From the NCBI RefSeq assembly GCF_932294415.1, contig NC_065543.1, positions 2,492,976-2,556,975 on the forward strand: 64,000 bases of DNA, written 5' to 3'. Position 1 is the first letter of the stretch; each line of letters opens with the position of its first letter. The notes under the pieces are model-generated. The model was not told the DNA's origin. It did no database searches and saw only the letters and a list, made by a program, of their open reading frames with translations. A program made the translations under genes and the position numbers. Shown here one piece after another: positions 20,171-32,606 of this stretch. This stretch comes from Quercus robur. Taxonomy: Eukaryota; Streptophyta; Magnoliopsida; Fagales; Fagaceae.

Positions 20171-21175
20171 AATTCTCAATTGGAAGGAAAAGTTACTATT
20201 AGAGTGAACTTTACAGAACTCAGTGAGGCATCTAACAATTTCAGCCCAGACAATGCCATTGGGCTGGGAAAGATTGGGGTGATGTACAAAGCAATGCTTC
20301 CAAATGGTTCACTTCTTGCGGTCAAGAGGTTACATGATTGTCAATCATTTGAGAAACAATTCATAAGTGAGCTCCTAGCTCTAGGTAGATTGAGACACAA
20401 TAACATAGTTCCTCTCTTGGGATTCTGCAGAGAGAGGAAGGAAAAGCTTCTAGTGTACCAATATATATCGAATGGTAATCTCTATGATTGGCTACAAGCA
20501 AGGGAAGGCAATGATAAGATCTTGGAATGGCCTTTAAGGATCAAAATTGCCATCGGGATAGCAAGAGGCTTAGTATGGCTTCACCATAATGGCAATTTTA
20601 GAGTAGTCCATCTTAACTTGAGTTCAAATTGTATCTTACTTGATAAAAATTTTGAGCCCAAGATATCAAATTTTGGAGGGGCAAAAATATCAACTTTAGA
20701 AGGGGCAATGTTCATCGATTCAAATGAGATTGACTCAAGCAGTAGCTCTTTTGTAGACAATGGGGTTTGGGAGTTGGGTTTTGTCAAAAAGGATGTCTAT
20801 GACTTTGGAGTTTTAATTCTTGAGCTAATTATAGAGAAGGAACTCAATCAAATCAATAATTATCTAAACAGTTTGTGCAAGAGTTTGGTTGATTGGATTA
20901 CTCATCTTTTGACAAGTTCTTCCGATGTCTACAATGTCATTGATAAACCTTTGATTGGCCAAGGATTTGATGGTGAAATCTTTCAGTTTCTAAGAATTGC
21001 ATGTACTTGTCTTAAGCCCTTTCTTGCTCAAAGGCCAACGATGCTTGAATTGTACAATACAATAAGTCTTTTGGGGGAGAGATATGGCATCACAAATGAC
21101 TTTGAGATTTTGAGTCAATCTGAAATTGCTACTGCAAGTACGTCAAATGAAATTGTTGAGGTAGAAATTACATAG
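20171..21175 (+). pseudogene. R2 exon 2: open pseudokinase exon of a dead gene
   Basis: After the CCACAG acceptor the frame is open for 334 residues to TAG. Glycine loop GLGKIGVMYKA and the lysine in LAVKR are present. The catalytic loop is HLNLSSNC, so the HRD Asp is Asn. DFG is NFG, and the activation segment (FVDNGVWELGFVKKDVYDFG) lacks the APE region. It is longer than R6 exon 2 because of a Ser-rich insert (SSSSSFVD). Exon 1 is disrupted, so no full receptor is predicted, but the kinase exon could still be transcribed from a cryptic start. Confidence 0.8.
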
Positions 21176-21608
21176 ACCAATTGAAGCATTGCATACAAAG
21201 TGCCAAATTATGTTGAGAAAAATCAGAAAGCAGATTTTCTTTTAGGTTATGTTTGTTTGCTAAAATCTTTGTCTTTTTGTCATCATTGCCCCTGAGAAAC
21301 AGAAATAAAAGAATGTTATATTAGATTTATTTATTACGACTAAAACACAAAGTTTCATTCTTTTGTGAATGCACGGTCCACTAATAAAATTGTCCTCCAA
21401 TTTTATTTTTATTTTTATTTGTCATCGATTAATTATACTCACGAGGATATCTGTGTATACTGTTTAGCAAATTTGTTCAAATCACCAAAAAATATTGATA
21501 TTAATTTCTTGTGGAAATAAAGTACATTCATCTTGACTTTCGATTGGTGGATAACTTGTATGGCTGCTGTCAGCTAGTCTTTTAGTTCATAACTGAGAAA
21601 AGAAAAAA

Positions 21609-21645
<37 letters not shown>

Positions 21646-22920
21646 CTAGACCCCCAAATAACTATGAAGCGGATTTATTTTATTTTATTGATTGAATATA
21701 TGAAGCGGATTTATTTATCAAGTTGGTTTGTTGTAAACTAGTAAAGGACAATTGGACATTACAGAAAATTATTAATTTGTAATTTCTTAAGTGTTAATTT
21801 TTTTAGAATGTTTTAATTCATAAATTTGATTACAATAGTAACATGCCTGTTTCATATAATCTATTTAACTAATTTTTTTTAAAACAAATTACTTGCTACA
21901 GGTATGCATCTTAAAACCCTTTGAACAGAATTAATGCATTATTATTTACTTTTTTATTTATTTTTTATCTACAAACAATTATTTAAGCTCTCTTACAACA
22001 ACTACTTTACTCATTTATTTCTAGGAAAAAAAAAAGACACTAAAAATTAAAATTTATAATGCTATGAAATTAGTTATAAATAAAAATCTTGTACATCACT
22101 CCGGATACAAGCTACTATATATAATATCAATGGCATAACACCAACCTCTGTAATTTATCTGAGTCTTATAAAAGATTGTTGATAGTATAATTCATTGTTT
22201 CCGATCACCTTTCTTATTAAAAAAAATAAAAAAATAAAAAGAAGAAGCTAATAGGGGGGAGGGGAACATTTTACGTAGTCCTATGTCCGTGTCCATCTCC
22301 TACAGAGCCGAGCTACATTATATCCGAGTTTGGGAATGGAATTAGGCCCGTTTCAATAACAATCGAAAGCCCAACAAAGCACATCGTGTGCTAACAATTT
22401 GCATCCCTTTCGAAGTTTAACTTTCAAACAAACAAAATATTTTTTTTCTCTTTTGTTGATAATGTAGACGTTCAGAGTTCAAATCCTCCGTCCTCAACTA
22501 TCAAATTATAAGGGGAAAAAAAAAAAAAATCCATAACTAGTCTATGCAGCATGAGTCACTACAAAAAAATTACTGCATTTGCTCCTACTAGATTACATTG
22601 TCATCGCCGTTAGATTTCGTTGCTGCGTTTCACTCTTTTTTTTTTTTTTTTTTTTCTTTTACATTTCACGCGTTTTGCAGAACCGGGGGACAAACGGCAC
22701 TGTAGCTGCACTGTAGCGGTACTGTAGCAGTACTGTTTATGGGACCCACAACCACTTTATTCATTAAAAAAATATTAAAAATGGGTCCCACGATACTATT
22801 TACACATTTAAAAATTATTTTGCTACAGTGTTTTCAGTTTTCAGTTTCAGCAACAATAAGTTCAATCCAAACACACCCTCAGTGTTATAAACTTATAATC
22901 CTCTGTTTTCACTTGAAAAG

Positions 22921-22954
<34 letters not shown>

Positions 22955-23310
22955 GGTTCAAAAAAATGATGATAACTCACATACAAAGTGTGGCTGACAC
23001 GTGTTTGTGGTTTTTTTTTTTTTTTTTTTTAATATTTTGAGTTTTAATTTATTGTTTTCTTATAATGCATTCTGCTTTTGAGTGTTTTAATATTAAATTC
23101 TCAAATTGAGAAATGTGTATTTCAATAATGCAAGTATTTCACTTAATCTTGGAAAACATTAAATTACTCTTTTAATTTTTGTTTTTATTTTTTATTTTTA
23201 TATTCAATTGTTACAATTAGAGAGGTGGAGGATTTAACTTGAATTCTCCTTATAAATGAGATCAAATCATGCCACTAAATTATAAGACTTCTCACTTTAT
23301 TTTTGCCTTT

Positions 23311-23342
<32 letters not shown>

Positions 23343-23450
23343 CATTAACTAAATTATAGGGTCATTTTAGACTGATTATTCTTCCTTAATATTTTGATGG
23401 GTCCGATAATCCATTACTAGATCACACGCTCTTTTTATTATGATTACTAT
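21176..23450. other. R2-R3 intergenic region, no gene seen
   Basis: This contains A tract 21617-21639, T tracts near 22637-22655, 22930-22953 and 23011-23030, and an (AT)n run at 23316-23342. A candidate MITE lies at about 22540-22890 and is listed separately. A tRNA-like B box (AGTTCAAATCC near 22476) may be a worn SINE. No gene is seen. Confidence 0.5.
22540..22890. mobile_element. Candidate MITE with ACTGTAGC repeats
   Basis: The stretch has repeated CACTGTAGC/ACTGTAGCAG motifs, GGGACCCACAACC and its near-inverse GGGTCCCACG about 50 bp later, and a right end of the form CCAAACACACCC, common at ends of plant MITEs. Terminal repeats and target duplication could not be fixed. Confidence 0.35.
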
Positions 23451-25342
23451 TATTTTCTATGCCAAAGATATCTGATGGACTGCTTTTCTGGGTCAAAAGC
23501 CTTGAATTAATCCTTCATAATTCAGCCTACTCATTCATTATTTAGGCCCAAAAAAAAAAACAAAGCCCAAAAGATTTGAATTTCACAAACGGTTCGGATA
23601 AGTATCGGAACATGATCTTACTATGAAATTTCTAGCTGTAATAGTCTTTGCATTTGCATATGATTTGGTAGTTTCTTCAATGACCAGTACTCCAACAATC
23701 TCCCAATTCCCACGAAGCCAACCAAAGTCTCTCAACTTTCAACGCGGTCCATCTGAACAACAAAGTTAGACTAGCTTCCCCGTTTTTCTTTGTGCTTTTG
23801 AAAAAGTATATATGGTTTATTGTTCAAATGGGAACTTGCATTGGCTTTATAAGACTCATGATTCATGGAAACTTCATATTCTAATAATTTATAATAGAAA
23901 ATTGTTTAGGGCTTATGTTCATTTCATTACTTATTTATAGTGTATTTAGATGAACGTATTTTTATCAATTTATTTTATCTATTGTGTAAAGGTAAATTTA
24001 TTCCTTAAAAATGTGATGTTTTCAAAAGCTATTTGTCCCCTTTAAAATAAAAATAAGCTCATGCAAATAGGTTCTAAATAATTTTTAGCTCATTTGGTTG
24101 TTTAGTTATTAAGATACTGCAAATTATACTTGATGATGCTTAAGATTAGTTATTGCATTTCTAATATGTAGAGGTGTTCATCAAACTATTCAAACCACAC
24201 CTAAATTGGAAAATCACCCTCACCAAACTGCTATATTATTATTTGGGGTCAAAATAGAATTTTTCAACCAGTTTTAAGGCATTTAGAGCACTTTTGGATC
24301 TAAATAACATTGTTCAACATTGTAAATTACAAATTGAATTGAACATATATAATTCCCATTTGCGAGTATTGAAGATTGAATGACATAGTAAATTACCATA
24401 TGTAAAACTCTACTAGGAAATGCCTTTATATAGGCACATTATATGTGTGTATTGTATAGTACAAGAGTACAAGCCGTGTGAGTGCAGGGCAAGTGCAATA
24501 ACACAACAGGCCCAATACTCTTTTCTTGATGTATGATACAAGGCAGAAGACAACAAACCTTGCAAAACGATTTGTATTTTTTAATTGAAAAATTATGTTG
24601 TTTTGAGCTTATGTGACATTTAACAGCCACTCTATTTATGGATGTTTATGAAATAATCATATTTAAATGATAAATATTATCCCATACTCCATTTTTCACA
24701 CACTTATACACAATATCCACAATTGCATGCGGTGATATACAAATTTTAAAAACACAAGAATGTGGTATACATATTTAAAGTTCATGTGTATGGAAGATAT
24801 GAAATAAGTTGTGTGAGAGAATCACTCCCTATATTAAAAATTCTTGAAAACGTTATGAACTAAAATCTAAAATTCAATACTTTTAGGGCCAAAAGCACAA
24901 CCATCCAAATTTAAAAATAAATATATAAAAAAAAGGGGTTGCCTGACATGTATCGTTCGCAGAAATTACTAGGAACCAACGCGTCCTTTTTCTGTCTTGG
25001 CTTAAACTCAATGACTTCGCTTTGCAAGCTTTAAATTTTATACTAGCGCTCTTCACGGGGTATGGCTACATGACTTGGAAAATTACAGGTTGCTTTACAA
25101 TAGGGCCATTCTTTTTACCCTATTTATTGGTTGTGAAATTTCGTGTGTAATATACTAATATGTTGCAACTCTTACCATATTGTGATACACAGCCAAGTCT
25201 TCCAAAACAGTTAATATGTTATTTGAAGATTCAAGAACTAATGAAAAATGTTGTAACTCCAGATTTTGTTTCTTTCTATTTCTAATTAGTTACATATATG
25301 GCTTTCTAGTTCTCTCTTTTCTTGCTAAGCACTCAGAAGCAA
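23451..25342. promoter_or_regulatory. Upstream region of R3
   Basis: This is collinear with 12061-12962 plus 17782-18194 upstream of R2, for example TTTCACAAACGGTTCGGAT near 23581 and TACATGACTTGGAAAATTA near 25067. It carries neither the copia insertion nor the tandem duplication. No TATA box is convincing and no gene is seen. Confidence 0.5.
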
Positions 25343-26215
25343 ATGACTCTTAATGCCAGAGTATTCGCAGCTCTTTTTCACATATTTGCTTGCTTATTTC
25401 TAAATATTCTTGAAATAAGCAATGGCGTACAGAGTGATATCGACTGCTTGAAGTCAATTAAACATTCGCTTGAAGACCCTTACGGCTACCTTAATACTTC
25501 ATGGAACTTCAATAACAATACCGAAGGTTTCATCTGCAAATTTACCGGGGTCGATTGCTGGCACCCCGATGAGAATAAGGTCATAAATCTCAGACTAAAC
25601 GACATGGGGCTCAGGGGCCGGTTCCCCCGGGGCATTAAAAACTGCACAAGTCTAACAGGGTTAGACCTCTCCAGTAACGAACTTTCAGGACCCCTCCCAT
25701 TTGACATAGCTGAGATAGTTCCGTTTATCACAGGCCTCAACCTTTCCGGCAACAATTTTTCTGGCGAAATTCCAAAGAGCATTGTCAATTGCACTTATCT
25801 AAATGTCCTTACACTTGACCACAACCATCTCACTGGTGAAATCCCTCCGGAATTAGGCCACCTCGTTCGTATGAAAAATTTCAGTGTTTCTAACAATATG
25901 TTGTCAGGGGTTGTCCCTGACTTTGGCAATTTCTCTTGTACAGCCGATAGCTTTGCTAACAACACGAAACTCTGTGGAGCGCCTTTGGAACCCTGTCCAA
26001 CTCCAAAGCAAAGAAGGAAGTTCGATTTTTCATTCAAAGTTGGGTTTCAAGTTGGTTACGCGGTTTCTGCAGTTTCAGTAATAACTATTTTTATGTTCCG
26101 GTCCCATTATGTGGCTTGCATGAACGACAAGCAAAGTAGTAAGAACGAGAATGAAGAAGCCGATCAAGTTAACCAGCTGCCAACTAAAGGGCTCCTGCTA
26201 GAAGGGAGCAAAAAG
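25343..26215 (+). CDS. BIR1-like: R3 exon 1: intact BIR1-like LRR ectodomain and TM
   Basis: This exon encodes 291 residues: signal peptide (1-28), N-terminal cap with the paired-Cys pattern (DCLKSI...GVDCWHP), five LRRs (about 79-200, each with LxxLxLxxNxLxGxxP character), the post-LRR cap (FANNTKLCGAPLEPC), and a transmembrane helix at about 236-258. Five LRRs is the number known for BIR ectodomains, which bind SERK co-receptors such as BAK1 in Arabidopsis. The ATG is chosen because the signal peptide begins there. The exon ends at AAAAAG|GTACTC, phase 0, and joins 27300. Total length is 619 residues, close to Arabidopsis BIR1. No lesion is seen; this is the most complete member in the window. 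Confidence 0.9.
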
Positions 26216-26349
26216 GTACTCTCTAGCCACTAAGAAAATTAATAAATTAACTTCTTTCAATTCTTTGATTTTAAATTTTTTCGGAAAAATATAGGTGGTT
26301 TCTCCTTAAAACATAGGAAGGTGCATCACTTAATCCCTTCTATGATTTT

Positions 26350-27058
26350 TTACCCTTATAAAAAAATTTGTGACCACCCTAAAAAAATTTAAGCTGACCA
26401 CAAATCTTTAAGGGCCTAAGGATATAACTCCACTGGATTTTTTTTATTGGATGTAAATTCTAACTAATTCATCATTAAATTATATTTTCTTCTTATACTC
26501 TTCATACTTGCAAAATTTCAAGAAGATAAAAAATTAATAGTTATGTCACTAATCAACTATTTAAATTTTGAATTTTTGTAGTCTAAAATTATACATAAAC
26601 AATAAGTTTATGGATCGAATTGTAAATTACATCTGATTGACATGAAATTTACATGTATTTTAAGAACATAAAGAACATATAATTCAACGGTTAGATTTTT
26701 AAAATATGTAGTTATGTTAATTTGTTTAGTGAGAGTTGTAGTCTTAGGCTAAAATTACATTTGTAACTAAACTTTTTCCTTAAATTTTGGTCCTCTTAAT
26801 AGAATATTAAGCCCTTACAAACAAAATGAAAACCTCTAGGAAAAATTTTATTGAACTAAAATTTTGAAAGAGATATAGCTTATAGCATCAATGATGAGAA
26901 TAACATACAATGATTTCAAAATAAGAAAATTGTAGGACTTTACATGTGTGTGTGTGTGTGTCAATATATGAAGTTCTCTTTTTATTAGATTTTGCATAAT
27001 TTAAACTTTTTAATAGCCACCTTGAAATAAAAAAATTCCTAGAACCGCTACTGTCTAT
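26350..27058 (+). repeat. Dispersed repeat in R3 intron
   Basis: This fills most of the 26216-27299 intron and matches the R2 intron repeat. It ends near TCCTAGAACCGCTACTG, reminiscent of the CAGTGGCGG-type ends of some plant DNA transposons. A (TG)n run lies at 26945-26960. Confidence 0.55.
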
Positions 27059-27299
27059 AGGTTTTGAGTCTAACACCTCATTTTGTACTGTTTTATAAAA
27101 ATAATATGGAAAGTTGTGATCATATGTGGAACTTAGTGTTTGTTTTCACGAATGTATAGCACGTTACACAAAATGGTAGGTGAAATAATGATCAAAATAT
27201 TGCAATCATATAGCCCCTTAAAAAAAACATTCATGTGATAAATTTGGTTGTAATTTCAAATTAGTACTAATTCAGAGTGGCAAATTATTTGATCCACAG

Positions 27300-28286
27300 A
27301 ATTCTCAGCTGGAGGGAATGGTTATTAGAATGAACTTTACAGAACTCAGAGAGGCAACTAACAATTTTTGCACAGACAATGTGATTGGGTTGGGAAAGAT
27401 CGGGGTGATGTACAAGGCAATCCTTCCAAATGGTTCACCCCTTGCAGTTAAGAGGTTACATGGTTGTCAATCATTTGACAAACAATTCATATGTGAGTTA
27501 TTGGCTCTGGGTAGATGGAGGCACAATAACATAGTTGCCCTCTTGGGATTTTGCAAAAAGAGGAAAGAAAAGCTTCTAGTGTACCAATATATATCGAATG
27601 GCAATCTTTATGATTGGCTATATGCAAAGGAAGGAAACAATAGGATCTTGGAATGGTCTTTGAGGATTCAAATTGCAATTGGGGTAGCAAGAGGCTTGGC
27701 ATGGCTTCACCACAAGTGGGATTTTCGAGTAGTACATCTTAACTTGAGTTCAAACTCTATTTTACTTGATAATAATTTTGTGCCTAAGATATCAAATTTT
27801 GGAGGGGCAAAAATATCAAGTTCTGAAGGAATAATGTTTATTGATTCAAATGACACTCACTCAAGTAATAGCTCTTTTGTAGACTTTGGGGTTTGGGATT
27901 TGGGTTTTGTTAAAAAGGATGTGTATGACTTTGGAATTCTGCTTTTGGAGCTAATTATAGGAAAGGAACACATTCAAATCAACAATTATTCAAACAATTC
28001 AAATGACAGTTTGGTTGATTGGATTACTCATCTTTTCACTTCTTCGTCTGATCTCTACAATGTCATTGATAAATCTCTTATTGGTAGAGGATTTGATGGT
28101 GAAATCTTTGAATTCCTTAGAATTGCATGTACCTGTCTTAACCCTTTTCCAAGTAAAAGGCCAACAATGTTTGAATTGTACAATACAATAAGTACTCTTG
28201 GGGAGAGGTACGGTCTTACAAATGACTCTGAGATCTTGAGGCAATCGGAAATTGCAACAGCAAGTACCTCAAATGAAATTGTTTAG
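27300..28286 (+). CDS. BIR1-like: R3 exon 2: intact pseudokinase domain
   Basis: This exon encodes 328 residues to TAG, in frame with exon 1 (NSQLEGMVIRMNF). It has glycine loop GLGKIGVMYKA (about 321) and beta-3 Lys in LAVKR (about 342). The catalytic loop is HLN (about 437-439) in place of HRD, NFG (about 457) in place of DFG, and the activation segment (FVDFGVWDLGFVKKDVYDFG) has no APE motif. With both catalytic Asp residues absent this is predicted catalytically dead. The fold-keeping residues (DVYDFG of helix F, RPTMFELYN) are kept, so it is likely a binding domain at the inner face of the plasma membrane. In the known family such pseudokinases pair with BAK1. Confidence 0.9.
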   Translation, partial: NSQLEGMVIRMNFTELREATNNFCTDNVIGLGKIGVMYKAILPNGSPLAVKRLHGCQSFDKQFICELLALGRWRHNNIVALLGFCKKRKEKLLVYQYISNGNLYDWLYAKEGNNRILEWSLRIQIAIGVARGLAWLHHKWDFRVVHLNLSSNSILLDNNFVPKISNFGGAKISSSEGIMFIDSNDTHSSNSSFVDFGVWDLGFVKKDVYDFGILLLELIIGKEHIQINNYSNNSNDSLVDWITHLFTSSSDLYNVIDKSLIGRGFDGEIFEFLRIACTCLNPFPSKRPTMFELYNTISTLGERYGLTNDSEILRQSEIATASTSNEIV

Positions 28287-30086
28287 TAGAAATTAGGTTG
28301 TCCAATTGATGCATGACATACAAAGTTGTATCTTTTCCCCTGAGAAATATATGTAGACAAATTTGCTTTTGGGTTATGTTTGCTTGCTATTATCTATTTG
28401 TCATTCACTTTTTTTCCCTCATTTTCTCAATGACTAAAACATAAAGTTCAATGTTTATGTGAATGCATTGTCCATTCAAAAGAAAAATTATCCGTGCTTA
28501 TCCATCTCAATTATTCTAGTCATATAAGGCACCACAAAAGATACCGCTACCACTAGACTATCAATTGAACCTTGAACCCCATACCTCCTAATGTTCTGTT
28601 GGTGGACAAATTGTATGGCTGTTGTCAGCAAGAGTCTTTTATTTTATAACCAATACAAAACAGTCAGCCAATGTGTCTGATACAGAGCTACCTCTCACTT
28701 GGTACATTTACATAGGGATGGCTACTTATACAACTTTCTGTTAGGCTGTAACAATTGATAACATGATTTTCCGAAAAACCAACAAACTTGACACTTGTGG
28801 ATGGAGTCATTATACCCCTATGCTAGTTTATCCTTTTTGTTAAGCAAACAGTTCTAATAACTCTTATAGGTTAACCACACCATGCATTCTATCCAATCAA
28901 GGAAGGTTTGTGTGTATTCAATCAAGAAGCAGGCTAGTACTGAATGTGTGCTTTTCTTAATTGACCAGTGACCACTTCTCTGGTTGATCCTACTAAAATG
29001 ATCAGTGGCACAAATTTGTAGATATCCTATAAACATGGTCCTAGAAATTTTTGAGGAGATCCTCCCCCCCCCCCCCCCCCCCCTTTTTTTATTTGCTAGA
29101 GTTTCTAAGAGCATTGTTATTATTGTTTAAGAGGCCAATGCTAAACACTAATTGGGGAACTTGAACCAATTAGAACTTTGATAGGCAAGTCTTGCTGGAC
29201 TTCTTTATCATGCACTTAATTTTCTTTTAATACTAGTACAATATAAGACTTTTTCTGACAACTCCTTTCGGTGAAAGAATCATTATTCTAGTCAAATATT
29301 TGTGACGTGTAAGCTTTGCAGTCTTCACAATGCTAACATGAAACATTACAAAAAGAATTTAGCGTTTTCAATTTAGTCACACCTAATGAGCTGACAATGA
29401 ATCCCAATCAATCCATCTCTATTATTCAAAATAGGCCAAATTTTCCTTCTTGCTTTGTCTCGATTATTTCAAAAAATAAAAGAAAATAAAAAAAATTGGA
29501 GCTTCAAAAGGATAGATGATCTTTGATATGTTAATTACTTTATTTATTTATTTATTGTTTTCTTCTAATACATATTGACCTCACATATGAGCAATGGAGA
29601 TATATATATATATATATATATTTAATAAAGAACGTGTGATTGTTTTAAATTTTAAAGTAAGTCCTATGGATGCACCTAATTTCACACCTTCATGAGTTGT
29701 CAACTTATGGTAGGAATAACCTCACTTTCATATGAGTCCACCATTGAACTTTTGTTGTCCTTCGCATAAATTTTTTATTATGCAACAATCACAATTTCAC
29801 ACATTACTTAGTTGTGACCGGTGGAATTTATTTTTGCAAAGTTATGATAGTTTTAATCTAAAAATTGAATAAATTGTGTTGACAATCTTAATTATATATG
29901 ATTTTTTTTTGGACAACCAATTATATGTGAGATTAAGATTATTTTTAACTATAAGTTTCAGGCTTTCAACTAGCTCAACTAATAAATTTGTTAATGTTAA
30001 ACAATAAATTTGCGATTCAAACTCTACCTTGACTTTTTTTTTTTTTTGTCCATAAGTCCATTACTGGATTTCATATGCTCTAGGCC
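28287..30086. other. R3-R4 intergenic region, no gene seen
   Basis: The stretch 29090-29310 duplicates 10780-11110. There is a 20-plus-base C run at 29063-29083 and an (AT)n run near 29600-29621. A worn SINE-like head (CTAGCTCAACTA and GATTCAAACTC) lies near 29970-30030. No gene is supported. Confidence 0.5.
29950..30050 (+). mobile_element. Possible decayed SINE
   Basis: An A-box-like CAACTAGCTCAACTAAT and a B-box-like GCGATTCAAACTC at near-normal spacing are followed by a T-rich rather than A-rich end. This is a weak call. Confidence 0.3.
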
Positions 30087-31010
30087 TTTTTTTAGTTTTT
30101 AATGCCATAGGTATCCAATGGGCTGCTTTAGTGAGTTGAAAGCCTTGAATTAGTCTTTCTGAATTCAGCCCAATCTTTCTTTATTTAACCCGAAGCAAAA
30201 ACAAAGCCCAAGAGCTTTGAGTCTTTCACAAACAGTTCAGATAAGGTTTGGAACGTGATCTTACTATGAAGTTTCAAGCTTTAATAGTCTTGCATTTGCA
30301 TATGATTTCGTGATTTCTTCAATGACCAGTGCTCCACCATCCACAGTCTTCAAAAAAAAAAAAAAAAAAAAAACTCCACCGTCCAATATAATCTCGTACC
30401 ATGTTTGTTCCCAAATCCCATCAAACCAACCAAAGTCTTTCAACTTTCTACATGGTCCAGATGAACAAGAACAACAAAGTTAGACTAGCTTCCCCTTTCT
30501 TTTGAAAAGGTATGGTTATTGTTCATATGGGGACTTGCCTTGACTGTATAGGGCTCATGATTCTTGAATCTCTCTGACCTCCTAGGCCTCCAAAATTTCA
30601 CTTGCTTTTTCACTGTAGAAAACCCTTTTTGTAAAAACAAAAACAAGCATAACAAAAGGTAGTATAAACATTTTTTTGTTTTTCGTTTTTGTTTTTCTTT
30701 TTAAGTAGACGTTGACCTTGAAAGATTCGGATCAACAATAATTCTGCTGTTTCTTTTTTGAAGAACAATTATATGACTCTGTTGTTTCAAGAAAGCGTTG
30801 TGGTAGGCATTATATTGGAATTTTACCTAACCTAAAAAAAAAGGGGAATAAAGTAAAAGCTAAAGCAAAAGAGACAACAAAGGAGAAGTGTGCTTTGGAA
30901 CTAACCACCCTCTTTCTCTCTCCAAAATTTTTTATGTGAAAGAAGGGAGTGCGTTATTATTATTGTACTTTTCAATAATTGCATAATGGGTAAATGTTGT
31001 TATACATTAG
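30087..31010. promoter_or_regulatory. Upstream region of R4
   Basis: This is collinear with 49662-50625 upstream of R6, sharing AATGCCATAGGT, TTCAATGACCA and ACTTGCTTTTTCACTG. It has an A tract at 30352-30373 where R6 has only a short run. No coding sequence is seen. Confidence 0.55.
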
Positions 31011-31490
31011 TGTAAGAAATAGAAACTTGCAGCGGAATATAAGTAATCGGTTTTTTTGGAGATACCTCTCTTGGCCTAAACCGATGATCACACAGGAGCT
31101 TTGAGATTGTTCTACGCTATCTAGAGCCAGCCTCCAGACCAGCTATTCAAACACGTTCTAAATTCCAGTTTGTATAATCCATAAACCAAAAACGTTTCTT
31201 CGACGGTGTTGCACACTACTAGAGTGATGCAAACATGACCCACAACCAAAGAGTCTCACAACACTCTGTAAACACCATGAGAAATGTAGAATTCGTTCAC
31301 TGTTCAATGGGTACCATTCTTGGTGTTTATATACATACCACTCCATTAATATTGAGTGGGATAATGAACTTAGTGGGGTAGTGTAACAATTCAATACCAT
31401 TACTCCATAACTCCTAAATGTTACAATTTGAGGCAAATAAAGGGACATGCTCACATTGGGTATTTGTCCATATTCTTTCAGTTTCTAACA
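31011..31490 (-). mobile_element. Solo LTR inserted upstream of R4
   Basis: This 480-bp insert runs from TGTAAGAAAT to GTTTCTAACA. It is flanked by ATTAG and ATAAG, and is absent from the matching R6 upstream sequence (ACATAAGTTAATTT near 50620). A TATATAAAC box on the minus strand near 31328 suggests a minus-strand LTR promoter. No internal retroelement domains remain, as expected after LTR-LTR recombination. Confidence 0.7.
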
Positions 31491-31707
31491 ATAAGCTAAT
31501 TTATACAGTTTTGCATATACACCCCCAAAACAACATAACTCGTGGGTTAAAGTGTGTGTAGTAAACACTACTCTTATACAATTAGTCACTAATGAGTCAT
31601 GGTTAAAGTGCTTTTGAGCTTCTAGAATGGAAGGACTCTACATTTTAATTTATTTTTGGGTATATCCTAAGTCCACCTTTCTATGCGGTAAATTGATTGG
31701 CATCCTC

Positions 31708-31715
31708 TATATAAA
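31708..31715 (+). promoter_or_regulatory. TATA box of R4
   Basis: TATATAAA lies 36 bp ahead of the ATG and is conserved in R6 (50839-50846). Position fits a core promoter with a very short leader. Confidence 0.5.
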
Positions 31716-31750
31716 TGCAATGCTAATATGCTACTATATCTCAAACACAA

Positions 31751-32572
31751 ATGCCTCTTAATTCAAGAGCCCTGGTCTTAGTCCACATTCTTTTCTGGTC
31801 ATTTCTAGATACATTTATTTTGAGTCATGGTACTCAGAGTGATATCAATTGCTTGAAATCTATTAGAGATTCCTTGGAAGACCCTCTCAATCTCTTAAAT
31901 GGACCTTTAACAACCTCGCAGAAGGTTCCATCTGTAACTATGTTGGGGTCACATGTTTGAACTCAAACGAGAATAGGGTATGCGGTAGCGTACTTGCGAA
32001 CATGGGGCTCAAGGGAGAGTTCCCCAAAGGCATTGAGGACTGCAGGGAACTTGTAAACTTAGACCTTTCAGGTAATGAGTTTTCAGGATCAATCCCATCA
32101 AGCATAGGAAATTGCTCTTATCTGGAGGTTCTTAAACTTGACAACAACAAGCTAACAGGTCAAATTTCTCAGCAACTCAGCCAACTCAAGAATCTTAGAA
32201 TCTTTAGTGTTGCTAACAATCTCTTGTCTGGTCCAGTGCCAGAGTTTGTCAACATTAATATTACGCGTGAGAGCTATGTAAATAATAGTGGACTTTGTGG
32301 AACCTTTAGAGTACTGTAAGAAGCAAAGATGGGAGTTTGAAGTTTCTTTCAGAAGTGGGTTTGTGGTTGGTTTCGTTTTTACTGCTACTTTGTATACACC
32401 TTTTTTCCTGTACTACATTAATCTTAGGGTTGGTTTGAAGATGAAGAATCACAATAAGACGATGTCAAGAACAAAGATGACAACGTTATTGGCAAGGAGG
32501 AAGAACATAACAAAACCTTGTTCTATGAGTCAAATCCCAACTGAGGCATGACGACAAGAACTGAGCAAAGAG
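31751..32572 (+). pseudogene. R4 exon 1: BIR1-like ectodomain with multiple lesions
   Basis: This is the closest relative of R6 exon 1. The signal peptide and N-cap start normally (MPLNSRALVLVHILF). A 7-bp loss after CTCTTAAA near 31899 shifts the frame and leads to a stop at the end of a 69-residue frame. The true frame resumes near 31957 with four LRRs. A second loss of 2 bp near 32301 (GGAGGACC to GGAACC) shifts it again, and a TGA near 32548 replaces a Pro codon. The donor AAAGAG|GTTCTC is kept. No functional product is expected. Confidence 0.9.

Positions 32573-32606
<34 letters not shown>

Noticed and set aside
23316..23342. CRISPR-like or origin-like repeat
   Set aside because: It is a plain AT microsatellite, as are 29600-29621 and 33643-33662.
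28530..28600. SINE or tRNA on the minus strand (GTCTAGTGGTAGCGG)
   Set aside because: The A-box-like motif follows rather than precedes the B-box-like one, so the order is wrong for a pol III promoter.
31158..31454. 98-residue minus-strand frame
   Set aside because: It lies wholly within the solo LTR, which is non-coding.
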